This document shows, in pieces, positions 1-6,658 of a DNA stretch of 12,813 nt (positions within the stretch are counted from its first letter, which is position 1; the number at the start of each line of letters is the position of its first letter). Origin of the DNA: Paracoccaceae bacterium (GTDB lineage Bacteria; Pseudomonadota; Alphaproteobacteria; Rhodobacterales; Rhodobacteraceae); NCBI GenBank assembly GCA_030626365.1, contig DAOUPC010000040.1, forward strand, positions 1 through 12,813, given 5' to 3'. A program made the translations under genes and the position numbers. The notes under the pieces were generated by a model, which saw only the letters and a program-made list of their open reading frames with translations, made no database searches and was not told the origin of the DNA.

Positions 1-836
1 ATGGTTTTGGCATAGCACCCGCCTTCAAAGTTGAAGGTGCCGCGGTCAGACCAGCCATGTTCGTCATCCCCGATCAGCGTCCGGGCGGGGTCTGCGGAAA
101 GGGTGGCTTTGCCGGTGCCGGACAGGCCAAAGAACACGGCCGTATCAACCGGGTTCCCGGTGGCGTGGTTGGCCGAGCAATGCATCGGCATGATGCCCTT
201 TTCCGGCAACAGGTAATTCAGCAGGGTAAACACCGATTTCTTGTTTTCGCCCGCATATTCCGTGCCGCCGATCAGGATGACCTTGCGATCAAAATTCAGG
301 GCAATGACCGTTTCGCTACGGCACCCATGCCTGGCCGGGTCTGCCTGAAAGCTGGGGCAGTTGATGACGGTGAAGTCGGCGATGAAATCAACCAGATCTT
401 CCTGGTCTGGACGGCGCAGCAGATGGCGGATGAACAGCGCATGCCAGGCCAGTTCAGTCACCATGCGCACGTTGATCGAATGTGCCGGGTCCGCACCACC
501 AACCAGATCCTGAACGAAATATTCCTTGCCCTTCATATGTTTAAGCATGTCCTCATACAGAACATCAAACTTTTCAGGCTCCATCGCGGTGTTGTTTTCC
601 CACCAGATGGTGTCGGCCACACTATCGGTTTTCACCACATGTTTATCCTTGGGCGAGCGGCCCGTGAATTTCCCGGTGGTCACCAGAAAGGCCCCGCCAT
701 TGCCAAGGGTGCCCTCGTCGCGCTTTAGCGCGGCCTCGATCAGCGCCGGTTCCATGAGGTTGTAATAGACATTGCCCAGACCCTTGATGCCCTGATCGTC
801 AAGTCGGAACTGCGGGTTAACCCGTCCAGATGTCAT
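1..836 (-). CDS. pckA: Phosphoenolpyruvate carboxykinase (ATP), N-terminal part, cut by window edge
   Basis: Cytosolic enzyme that converts oxaloacetate and ATP to phosphoenolpyruvate, CO2 and ADP, the first committed step of gluconeogenesis from TCA intermediates. About 278 residues are visible; the C-terminal half lies beyond base 1. Visible motifs are GRSPKDK (residues 59-65, with the substrate-binding Arg60), GGTEYAGENKK, MHCSANHA, the kinase-1a loop GLSGTGKATLS and the metal-binding stretch IGDDEHGWSD. In the E. coli enzyme the loop lysine (Lys254) is followed by a Mg-binding threonine (Thr255); here Lys243 is followed by Ala244, which is unusual (see findings). The ATG at 836-834 has a good ribosome binding site, AGGAGA at 850-845, 8 nt upstream. 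The gene is divergent from chvI, an arrangement known from rhizobia and Rhodobacterales; in Agrobacterium pckA is reported to depend on ChvG/ChvI. The identification is very secure. Confidence 0.97.
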   Translation of the reverse strand, partial: MTSGRVNPQFRLDDQGIKGLGNVYYNLMEPALIEAALKRDEGTLGNGGAFLVTTGKFTGRSPKDKHVVKTDSVADTIWWENNTAMEPEKFDVLYEDMLKHMKGKEYFVQDLVGGADPAHSINVRMVTELAWHALFIRHLLRRPDQEDLVDFIADFTVINCPSFQADPARHGCRSETVIALNFDRKVILIGGTEYAGENKKSVFTLLNYLLPEKGIMPMHCSANHATGNPVDTAVFFGLSGTGKATLSADPARTLIGDDEHGWSDRGTFNFEGGCYAKT

Positions 837-961
837 GCGTGTCTTCTCCTGTTCCAGCAAAACCGCTGCTGGTGATCCGTCGCCGTGCGCGGGCGATTGG
901 CCGGTGTGTCGACCGATAATCGGGGTCTTAACATGGGGCTTTGGGGTGTGAACAGGACGCT

Positions 962-1002
962 TTGCGCAGTTAGCGCAACCACCGCAAAGTTTAGCGCAAC
1001 CA
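962..1002. repeat. Direct repeats TTAGCGCAACCA with 21-bp period plus inverted repeat
   Basis: The 12-mer TTAGCGCAACCA occurs at 970-981 and again at 991-1002, exactly 21 bp apart, which is two helical turns. The first copy is also the right arm of a perfect inverted repeat, TTGCGC-AGTTA-GCGCAA (962-978), and a further CCGCAAA lies between the copies. Evenly phased sites of this kind are typical of a transcription factor binding as several dimers on one face of the DNA. The site lies about 125-175 bp upstream of the pckA start and 170-215 bp upstream of chvI, so it could serve either gene. The regulator cannot be named from sequence. Confidence 0.5.
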
Positions 1003-1069
1003 GAAATCCGAAGCGTACAAAATGTGCGACAATTCAATCATTCCTAACATTTTTTTGCCTTAATTCAGG

Positions 1070-1090
1070 GCGAATGGCCTGCCGATTCGC
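1070..1090 (+). promoter_or_regulatory. Stem-loop in probable chvI leader
   Basis: The arms GCGAAT (1070-1075) and ATTCGC (1085-1090) pair perfectly. The inner GGC and GCC (1076-1078 and 1081-1083) can add pairs, leaving G1084 bulged. There is no T-run on either side, so it is not an intrinsic terminator. It could be an operator or a leader structure of the chvI transcript. A second, looser inverted repeat surrounds it: TCAATCATT at 1034-1042 and AATGATTGA at 1095-1103. Confidence 0.35.
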
Positions 1091-1174
1091 AGTTAATGAT
1101 TGATTCGAAATGTCAAAAAAGCGATGTATGGACGAAAAGCAGGCTAAAAAGCGAGTAGTAAGGGGCACGTTGAG

Positions 1175-1876
1175 ATGTCAAAAATTGCATTGGTCGACGA
1201 CGACAGGAATATCCTGACGTCCGTTTCCATGACACTCGAAGCAGAAGGCTTTGAGGTTGAAACATATAATGACGGGCAGGCCGCGTTGGACGCGTTCAAC
1301 AAGAAACTGCCTGATATGGCGGTGTTGGATATTAAGATGCCGCGCATGGACGGGATGGACCTGTTACAGCGTCTTCGTCAGAAAACCCAGATGCCGGTCA
1401 TCTTCCTTACTTCCAAGGATGATGAGATCGACGAGGTTCTTGGCCTGCGCATGGGGGCAGACGATTACGTGAAAAAGCCGTTTTCACAACGGCTGTTGGT
1501 TGAACGTATTCGCGCGCTGCTGCGCCGCCAGGAGGCGGTCGCCAGTGATGCCGCCGGAACCGGGCCAGAGCCCAAGGTGATGGAGCGCGGCAATCTGCGT
1601 ATGGACCCGCTGCGGCACGCCGTTAGCTGGAAGGGCAATGATGTTTCCCTGACCGTGACCGAATTCCTGCTGTTGCAGGCATTGGCACAGCGGCCCGGTT
1701 TCGTCAAAAGCCGCGATCAGTTGATGGATGTGGCCTATGACGATCAGGTTTATGTGGACGACCGCACGATTGACAGCCATATCAAACGCCTGCGCAAAAA
1801 GATGCGTACCGCCGATGATGACTTTTCAGCGATTGAGACGCTGTATGGCATCGGTTACAGGTACAATGAAGATTAA
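1175..1876 (+). CDS. chvI: Response regulator ChvI, OmpR/PhoB type
   Basis: DNA-binding response regulator that receives phosphate from ChvG and controls envelope, acid-stress and metabolic genes in alphaproteobacteria. It has 233 residues. The receiver domain spans about 1-120, with the acidic pocket Asp8-Asp9-Asp10, phosphoacceptor Asp52 in VLDIKMPRMDG, Thr79 and Lys101 in KKPF. A winged-helix effector domain spans about 135-230, with the typical DRTIDSHIKRLRKKM recognition region and the ending YGIGYRY. The ATG at 1175 follows AAGGGG at 1160-1165 with 9 nt spacing. It is the first gene of a seven-gene run and is divergent from pckA. Asp52 is the same position as in Sinorhizobium ChvI. The call rests on the domain match together with chvG next door and the hprK/HPr context. 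Confidence 0.95.
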   Translation: MSKIALVDDDRNILTSVSMTLEAEGFEVETYNDGQAALDAFNKKLPDMAVLDIKMPRMDGMDLLQRLRQKTQMPVIFLTSKDDEIDEVLGLRMGADDYVKKPFSQRLLVERIRALLRRQEAVASDAAGTGPEPKVMERGNLRMDPLRHAVSWKGNDVSLTVTEFLLLQALAQRPGFVKSRDQLMDVAYDDQVYVDDRTIDSHIKRLRKKMRTADDDFSAIETLYGIGYRYNED

Positions 1877-1909
1877 TCTGCTCGGTTGAGCATTGCCGAA
1901 AGGGCTTTT

Positions 1910-3625
1910 GTGCGCGACACAGGTTCCTCCCAGTCCCCGCTTCCCAAAAGCGGCGATGTCGTGTTGGGTGACGATTGGGTTGCGCCTGCCAGCACGGTCG
2001 AAAAGGAACTGGTGGACAAACGCGCCCGGCGTGGGTTCTTTTCGCTCAAGGGGTCCCCGCTTGCGCGCAAGATCATCACCTTCAACCTTATTGCACTGAA
2101 TATTCTGGTGGCGGGGATTCTGTATCTGAATGCCTCGCGTGATAACCTGGCAACGCAAAACGCCCTTGCGCTGGTGGTCGAGGCCGAACTGATCGCCAAT
2201 GTATTCGAGGCCCGGTTGCCGACCATAGGGCCGGTTAATCTGGTGACTGGCGATGGCGTTGATGTCAAAAGCACCCTGGCAAGGCTAAGGTTGCGCAACG
2301 GTGTCGAGGTGTTTGTTTTTGATGCCACCGCGATGCTGGCCGGCCAAATACGTGGCGCGGACCAGAATGCGGCCCTGACCGCCCTGACCGGCAATACTGA
2401 CGGGCGCAACCTGATCAGTGACGGGTTGTTGGCGATATGGAACACTGCGGCCTCTTTGTTTTCGCCAAGCCACAACACGCCTGTGCTGCCCCTTGCGGAT
2501 CAGCTTCGCCGTCTGGTTCCCGCAACGGTGGCGAATGGGACCCAGATGGGTCAGGGCGTGGACATGGCTGGTGGGGCAGTATTGGCAGCAACCACGCCGA
2601 TCATGCAGGGTGCCAGGGCAGTGGGTATCGTCGCCGTGGTCAGTCCGTCCGGCGAAATCGACGCATTGGTGCGTTCAGAGCGCGAGCGGGTTTTGCAGAT
2701 GTTCCTGATCGCCATTCTGGTGTCCATCGGCCTTAGCCTGGTGTTGGCCTCGACCATCGCCAACCCGCTGTCCGATCTGGCCGAAGCGGCGGAACTGGGG
2801 CACGACAGTAACACCCGCAGGAACCACCCTGGCCGCATTCGCATCCCTGACCTGACGGCCCGACCAGATGAAATTGGCCGCCTGTCACGTGCGCTGCGGG
2901 GTATGGTGGCGGCATTGTACAACCGGATCGACAGTAACGAACAATTCGCGGCCGATGTGGCGCATGAAATCAAGAACCCGCTGGCCAGCCTGCAATCGGC
3001 CGTCGGCACCCTGCGGATTATCAAGCGCGAAGATCAGCGGGACAAACTGCTGGATGTCATCGAACATGATGTGCGCCGGCTGGACCGGCTGGTCAGTGAC
3101 ATTTCCAACGCATCCCGGCTGGACGCCGAATTGGTCAAGGAAGAAGAAGAACATTTCGATCTGCTGAAGATGCTGGGTAATCTTAACCAGTATCTGGGCG
3201 AAGATGCCCGCGCCAAGGGGGTCGACTATATTTGCGACATGCCGGACGGCGAAATCATGATTGACGGGCTTGAGGCGCGGTTGGCACAGGTATTTGTGAA
3301 CCTGATTACCAATGCGATATCGTTCTGCGAAGATGGCGATGCGATCCGCGTCTGGGCGCGCCGGCGCGAAAACCGGGTGCTGATTGTGGTCGAAGATACC
3401 GGGCCGGGCATCCCGGATCAGGCCCTGATCAAGGTTTTCAAACGATTCTATTCGCAACGCCCGGACGAACATTTTGGTAATAACTCTGGCTTGGGTCTGG
3501 CAATCAGCAAGCAGATCATCGAGGCACACGGCGGGGTGATCTGGGCCGAGAATATCCGCCCAACCGAGGCTGATATCACTTCTGACCCGCTGGGCGCACG
3601 GTTTGTCGTGGGCCTGCCCGTCTGA
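1910..3625 (+). CDS. chvG: Membrane sensor histidine kinase ChvG
   Basis: Inner-membrane sensor kinase partner of ChvI. From the start used here it has 571 residues. A cytoplasmic N-terminus includes DVVLGDDW (about 16-23). Transmembrane segment 1 (about 54-74) is followed by a periplasmic sensor region of roughly 190 residues and transmembrane segment 2 (about 264-287). A HAMP linker comes next, then the phosphoacceptor His352 in DVAHEIKNP, N-box Asn468 in NLITNA, the G1 box with Asp496 in EDTGPGIP, an F-box-like FKRFYSQRP and the G2 box GLGLAISKQII. I chose GTG at 1910 because GAAAGGG lies 5-6 nt upstream; an in-frame TTG at 1886 has no clear ribosome binding site and would add 8 residues. 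In rhizobia ChvG is held inactive by periplasmic ExoR, which is not in this window. Confidence 0.94.
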   Translation: MRDTGSSQSPLPKSGDVVLGDDWVAPASTVEKELVDKRARRGFFSLKGSPLARKIITFNLIALNILVAGILYLNASRDNLATQNALALVVEAELIANVFEARLPTIGPVNLVTGDGVDVKSTLARLRLRNGVEVFVFDATAMLAGQIRGADQNAALTALTGNTDGRNLISDGLLAIWNTAASLFSPSHNTPVLPLADQLRRLVPATVANGTQMGQGVDMAGGAVLAATTPIMQGARAVGIVAVVSPSGEIDALVRSERERVLQMFLIAILVSIGLSLVLASTIANPLSDLAEAAELGHDSNTRRNHPGRIRIPDLTARPDEIGRLSRALRGMVAALYNRIDSNEQFAADVAHEIKNPLASLQSAVGTLRIIKREDQRDKLLDVIEHDVRRLDRLVSDISNASRLDAELVKEEEEHFDLLKMLGNLNQYLGEDARAKGVDYICDMPDGEIMIDGLEARLAQVFVNLITNAISFCEDGDAIRVWARRRENRVLIVVEDTGPGIPDQALIKVFKRFYSQRPDEHFGNNSGLGLAISKQIIEAHGGVIWAENIRPTEADITSDPLGARFVVGLPV

Positions 3626-3648
3626 CCCCGGTGGCGGGGCCGCAGGGC

Positions 3649-4101
3649 ATGGATGACGGGACCGCACGGCCCAAAGACGCCGCCAGCACCATCCTGCATG
3701 CCAGTTGTATCGCCATAGCCGGGCAAGGCACGCTGATCCTTGGCGCATCTGGCAGTGGCAAGTCAGGTCTGGCGCTTGAACTGATGGCGATGGGGGCCTG
3801 TCTGGTGGCCGATGACCGGGTGATACTGACCCGCGATGGCACAGCCATTGTTGCCAGCGCCCCCGCCCCGATTTCCGGCCTGATCGAGGCCCGCGGTATA
3901 GGTCTGCTGAACGCCCGCCCCTGTGGCCCGGTGCCGGTGGTCTGTGTGGTCGATCTGGATCAGGTTGAAAGTGCGCGCATGCCGCTACCGCGACAAACCA
4001 TCCTGCTGGGGCAATCTGTGGCCTTGCTATTCAAGGTGGAAATCCCGCATTTTCCAGTAGCACTGATGCAATACCTGAAAGAAGGGCGGCAGCCAGAGTG
4101 A
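3649..4101 (+). CDS. hprK: Short HPr kinase/phosphorylase
   Basis: Cytosolic enzyme that phosphorylates and dephosphorylates the regulatory serine of HPr. About 150 residues: this is the short alphaproteobacterial form, lacking the N-terminal domain of the roughly 310-residue Gram-positive enzyme. Visible are the Walker A motif GASGSGKSG, the following CLVADDRV segment with acidic metal-binding residues, and the family signature PISGLIEARGIGLL. The HAS motif just before the P-loop strand is also usual. ATG at 3649 is taken as the start; a GTG at 3631, 5 nt after the chvG stop, would add six residues, and neither has a strong ribosome binding site. Its target HPr is encoded three genes downstream and carries a serine at position 46. 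The stop overlaps the rapZ start (TGATG). Confidence 0.93.
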   Translation: MDDGTARPKDAASTILHASCIAIAGQGTLILGASGSGKSGLALELMAMGACLVADDRVILTRDGTAIVASAPAPISGLIEARGIGLLNARPCGPVPVVCVVDLDQVESARMPLPRQTILLGQSVALLFKVEIPHFPVALMQYLKEGRQPE

Positions 4102-5021
4102 TGTTGGGCAAAACTCCAGACCGGCAGTTGCCAGATCGGCAGTTGAATGCCGCGCGACTCGTGTTGGTGACGGGGCCTGCGGGGGCGGGGCGGTCGACCT
4201 CGATCAACGTGCTTGAGGATCTGGGGTACGAGGCAATTGACAACATGCCGCTTAGCCTGCTGCCCCGGTTGCTGGACGGCCCGGCCCGGCCCCGCCCTTT
4301 GGCCCTGGGAATAGACACCAGAAACCGCGAATTTTCCGTCACGGGGTTGCTTGAACTGATCGAAAACCTGTCCGCGCGACCAGACACCGATTTGACCGTT
4401 CTCTATCTGGATTGCCGAAGCAATGTGTTGCTGCGCCGCTATTCAGAAACCCGAAGGCGCCACCCGATGGCCCCGTCCGAAAGCCCGGATACCGGGATTT
4501 TCCGGGAACTGGAATTACTGATCCCGATTCGAAACCGGGCCGACACGCTGGTTGATACGTCCGATTTAAACGTCCACCAGTTACGAGAAGAGATAGAACG
4601 CTGGTTTGCACCGGCAACCGGGCGGCATCTGGCCCTGTCGCTGCAATCCTTTTCCTATAAGCGCGGTCTGCCGCGTGGCACCAACATGGTGTTTGACTGC
4701 CGGTTTCTGGTCAACCCGCATTGGGACCCGGCCCTGCGGGCACTGGACGGGCGAGATGCGCAGGTTGCGGCCTATGTTGCGGCTGATCCCAGGTTCTCTG
4801 CATTCTTTGATCGTATCCTGGACCTGATCCAATTGCTGTTACCCGCCTTCCAGGAGGAAGGGAAATCGCACCTCTCGATTGCATTCGGCTGTACCGGTGG
4901 ACAACACCGGTCAGTCACGATCGTTGAAACGCTGGCCAAGGCCCTTGCAGAGGGTGGCCGGCAAGTGTCAATAAGGCATCGCGAACTGGAACGGCGCAAC
5001 GGGGATAAGAAGCCGGTTTGA
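4101..5021 (+). CDS. rapZ: RapZ/YvcJ-family nucleotide-binding protein
   Basis: RapZ proteins bind nucleotides through an N-terminal P-loop domain. In E. coli the C-terminal domain binds RNA and directs RNase E to the small RNA GlmZ; the role in alphaproteobacteria is less clear. It has 306 residues from ATG 4101, and an adjacent GTG at 4098 is an alternative. The P-loop is GPAGAGRS (25-32), with arginine where most homologs have lysine; I recall this variant from other Rhodobacterales. The AIDNMPLSLLPRLL segment follows, and the conserved C-terminal signature IAFGCTGGQHRSVTI is present. The N-terminus contains a duplicated pentapeptide PDRQL-PDRQL. The gene sits between hprK and EIIA, as in many proteobacterial rapZ-PTS clusters. 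Start and stop overlap both neighbours, suggesting translational coupling. Confidence 0.94.
   Translation: MLGKTPDRQLPDRQLNAARLVLVTGPAGAGRSTSINVLEDLGYEAIDNMPLSLLPRLLDGPARPRPLALGIDTRNREFSVTGLLELIENLSARPDTDLTVLYLDCRSNVLLRRYSETRRRHPMAPSESPDTGIFRELELLIPIRNRADTLVDTSDLNVHQLREEIERWFAPATGRHLALSLQSFSYKRGLPRGTNMVFDCRFLVNPHWDPALRALDGRDAQVAAYVAADPRFSAFFDRILDLIQLLLPAFQEEGKSHLSIAFGCTGGQHRSVTIVETLAKALAEGGRQVSIRHRELERRNGDKKPV
4116..4145 (+). repeat. 15-bp tandem duplication inside rapZ
   Basis: CCAGACCGGCAGTTG (4116-4130) is followed directly by CCAGATCGGCAGTTG (4131-4145), 14 of 15 bases the same. It stays in frame and encodes PDRQL twice, just before the conserved part of RapZ begins. It looks like a recent slippage event in an unconstrained N-terminal tail. 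Confidence 0.85.
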
Positions 5022-5410
5022 TCGGGATTGTAATTGTCGCACATGGTGGGCTGGCCAGGGAATACCTGGCCGCCATTGAGCATGTCGTGGGGCGTCAGTC
5101 CGGCATGATGGCCGTGGCAATCGAACCCGATCACGACAGGGATGCCAAGCAGCAAGAAATTTGCGCCGCCGCCAACACGGTGGACACCGGCGGCGGTGTG
5201 ATTCTGGTGACGGACCTGTTTGGTGGCTCGCCATCGAACCTTAGCTTGCTGGCCTGTCAGCCCGATGATCGCCGCATTCTGTATGGTGCCAACCTTCCGA
5301 TGCTTATCAAACTGGCGAAATGCCGCCAGTTGCCGGTGGGGGATGCGGTACGCAATGCAATGGAAGCAGGCAGAAAATACATTACCTCCCAAAATATCAG
5401 TCAAAATTGA
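5018..5410 (+). CDS. Mannose-type PTS EIIA domain protein
   Basis: Single-domain soluble EIIA of the mannose family, 130 residues, accepting phosphate from HPr. The N-terminus MIGIVIVAHGGLA places the phosphoacceptor at His9; VILVTDLFGGSPSNLSL (about 61-77, Asp66) is the second family signature. No EIIB, EIIC or EIID gene is near, so it most likely acts as a regulatory phosphate acceptor rather than in sugar import. The start is TTG at 5018, because the family begins exactly with this sequence. TTG overlaps the rapZ stop (TTGA), with GATAAGAAG just upstream as a weak ribosome binding site. The rare start and the overlap suggest low, coupled translation. HPr follows after 16 nt. Confidence 0.93.
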   Translation: MIGIVIVAHGGLAREYLAAIEHVVGRQSGMMAVAIEPDHDRDAKQQEICAAANTVDTGGGVILVTDLFGGSPSNLSLLACQPDDRRILYGANLPMLIKLAKCRQLPVGDAVRNAMEAGRKYITSQNISQN

Positions 5411-5426
5411 AGGTCGCGAGAGCCAA

Positions 5427-5696
5427 ATGACCCAACGCACATTGAAAATCGTCAACGAAAAGGGCCTGCATGCCCGCGCCTCGGCCAAGCTGGTCGAGGT
5501 GGTGGAAGGGTTTGACGCCAACGCCGAGGTGCTGCGCGATGGCTTATCGGCCTCTGGGGACAGTATTATGGGGCTTTTGATGTTGGCAGCGCCCAAGGGA
5601 ACGACTATTGAAATCCAGACGACCGGACCGGACGCCGATGCGCTGGCAGATGCGCTTGAGGCGCTGGTAGCGGACCGATTCGGCGAGGGTTTCTAG
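5427..5696 (+). CDS. ptsH: Phosphocarrier protein HPr
   Basis: Small phosphocarrier of 89 residues, the usual HPr length. His15 in KGLHARASAK is the site phosphorylated by EI. Ser46 in SGDSIMGLLML is the position modified by HprK, and is present here. The C-terminal half GTTIEIQTTGPDADALADALEALV fits the HPr/NPr fold. The ATG at 5427 is 16 nt after the EIIA stop; GAGAG at 5418-5422 may serve as ribosome binding site. No EI (ptsI or ptsP) is encoded in the window, so phosphate must come from a gene elsewhere. With HprK, EIIA and ChvG/ChvI alongside, a signalling role in carbon or nitrogen control is more likely than sugar transport. Confidence 0.95.
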   Translation: MTQRTLKIVNEKGLHARASAKLVEVVEGFDANAEVLRDGLSASGDSIMGLLMLAAPKGTTIEIQTTGPDADALADALEALVADRFGEGF

Positions 5697-5720
5697 GGCA
5701 CCTCCTGCTGCCGGGGTGTG

Positions 5721-6632
5721 ATGGACGGAAAAGACAAATTGGCCAATACCGCGGACAAAAACAATGCTGATCCGGAAATGGATCAGAAAGCCGGACCCGC
5801 CAATGGCGAGGTCTATGACCGGCGCACGCTAACCTATGCCAATTCATTTGATGACCCCTGGACCAGCTTTGCAATCCGGGCAATCGAATGGGTCACCGGC
5901 AAGCTGACCATTCTGCGTATGGTCAAAAAGTTTGAAAAGACCAACGCCAGCTATCGCGGTCAGAAGTTCTGGCGCGGTGTGCTGGATGTCATGGGCATAG
6001 AACTGACCACCCCGCCCGATCAATTGGCCAATATCCCCCCCAAGGGGCCGGTCATTGTTGTCGCAAACCATCCACACGGTATGGTTGACGGGATGATCCT
6101 GGCCGACCTGATCGGTCGGGTAAGGCAGGACTATCGCATCCTGACCCGGTCGGTTCTGACCGGGCTGGACGAGGCAGCAACGTCATTCATGATTCCGGTG
6201 CCGTTTACGCATGACCCTGACGCCCAGCGTAAAATGGTGGAAATGCGGGCCAATGCGATGGCGCATCTCAAAGCGGGCGGTGTGGTGGCATTGTTCCCGT
6301 CGGGGGTGGTCATGGCATCCGACAGTTGGTTTGGCCCGCCAATCGAACAGGACTGGAACGTGTTCACCGCCAAGATGATCCGCCGGTCCGGCGCAACGGT
6401 GGTGCCGATCTTTTTTCCCGGACGAAATTCACGCGCCTATCAGATTGGCAACAGAATTTCCCCGATCCTGCGACAGGGTCTGTTGCTGCACGAAATTGTA
6501 CGATCGTGCAACAAACCTCAGGGTCCGGTCGTAGGCAGCGCGGTGAATGAAGAACAGATGAAGCTTCTGGAAAGTGACCCGCGCGGGTTCATGGCATGGC
6601 TGCGCGCGCATACCCTGTCGTTGGTCAACTAG
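5721..6632 (+). CDS. Lysophospholipid acyltransferase family protein (PlsC-like)
   Basis: Probable membrane-associated acyltransferase of 303 residues. The catalytic motif is NHPHGMVDG (116-124, His117 and Asp123), the form found in hemolysin-related and OlsA-like acyltransferases. It is followed by LFPSGVVMAS (191-200), matching the glycerol-phosphate binding motif, and PIFFPGRNS (229-237). There is no clear long transmembrane helix; the charged N-terminus with RRTLTYANSFDDP is typical of Rhodobacterales members. ATG 5721 is preceded directly by an alternative GTG at 5718, and CGGGG lies just upstream. It is the last gene of the chvI-HPr run, 24 nt after HPr, so it is probably cotranscribed. 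The substrate (lysophosphatidate, lyso-ornithine lipid or other) cannot be told from sequence. Confidence 0.85.
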   Translation: MDGKDKLANTADKNNADPEMDQKAGPANGEVYDRRTLTYANSFDDPWTSFAIRAIEWVTGKLTILRMVKKFEKTNASYRGQKFWRGVLDVMGIELTTPPDQLANIPPKGPVIVVANHPHGMVDGMILADLIGRVRQDYRILTRSVLTGLDEAATSFMIPVPFTHDPDAQRKMVEMRANAMAHLKAGGVVALFPSGVVMASDSWFGPPIEQDWNVFTAKMIRRSGATVVPIFFPGRNSRAYQIGNRISPILRQGLLLHEIVRSCNKPQGPVVGSAVNEEQMKLLESDPRGFMAWLRAHTLSLVN

Positions 6633-6658
6633 AATTAACCCTGCACCACTGTTGCCAT

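Larger units (their letters stand above)
837..1174. promoter_or_regulatory. pckA-chvI divergent intergenic region
   Basis: This 338-bp gap must hold the promoters of both pckA (minus) and the chvI operon (plus). It is richer in A+T than the flanking genes, especially from 1010 to 1140. I see a repeat cluster at 962-1002, an inverted repeat pair at 1034-1042 and 1095-1103, and a stem-loop at 1070-1090. No convincing -35/-10 pair could be fixed by eye on either strand. The frame open from 885 to 1103 on the plus strand has no family resemblance and is treated as non-coding. Confidence 0.7.

Noticed and set aside
57..728. 223-codon plus-strand frame at the window start
   Set aside because: It is antisense to pckA, whose motifs are unmistakable on the minus strand.
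885..1103. 72-codon open frame on the plus strand in the pckA-chvI gap
   Set aside because: No recognisable family features, no good ribosome binding site, base pattern unlike the coding genes, and it overlaps the repeat array and stem-loop.
1100..1128. TTGATT with a possible -10 near 1123 as the chvI promoter
   Set aside because: The -10 match is poor and no independent support exists in the sequence.
2885..3748. Long open frame (287 codons) on the minus strand opposite chvG and hprK
   Set aside because: It lies antisense to secure kinase motifs; long antisense frames are expected in GC-rich DNA with strong third-position bias, and its translation shows no family signature.
4772..5596. 274-codon open frame on the minus strand across rapZ, EIIA and HPr
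   Set aside because: It covers three well-identified plus-strand genes and has no recognisable domain.
6633..6658. Possible terminator between the convergent acyltransferase and hbd genes
   Set aside because: No stem with a T-run could be found in the 26-bp gap.
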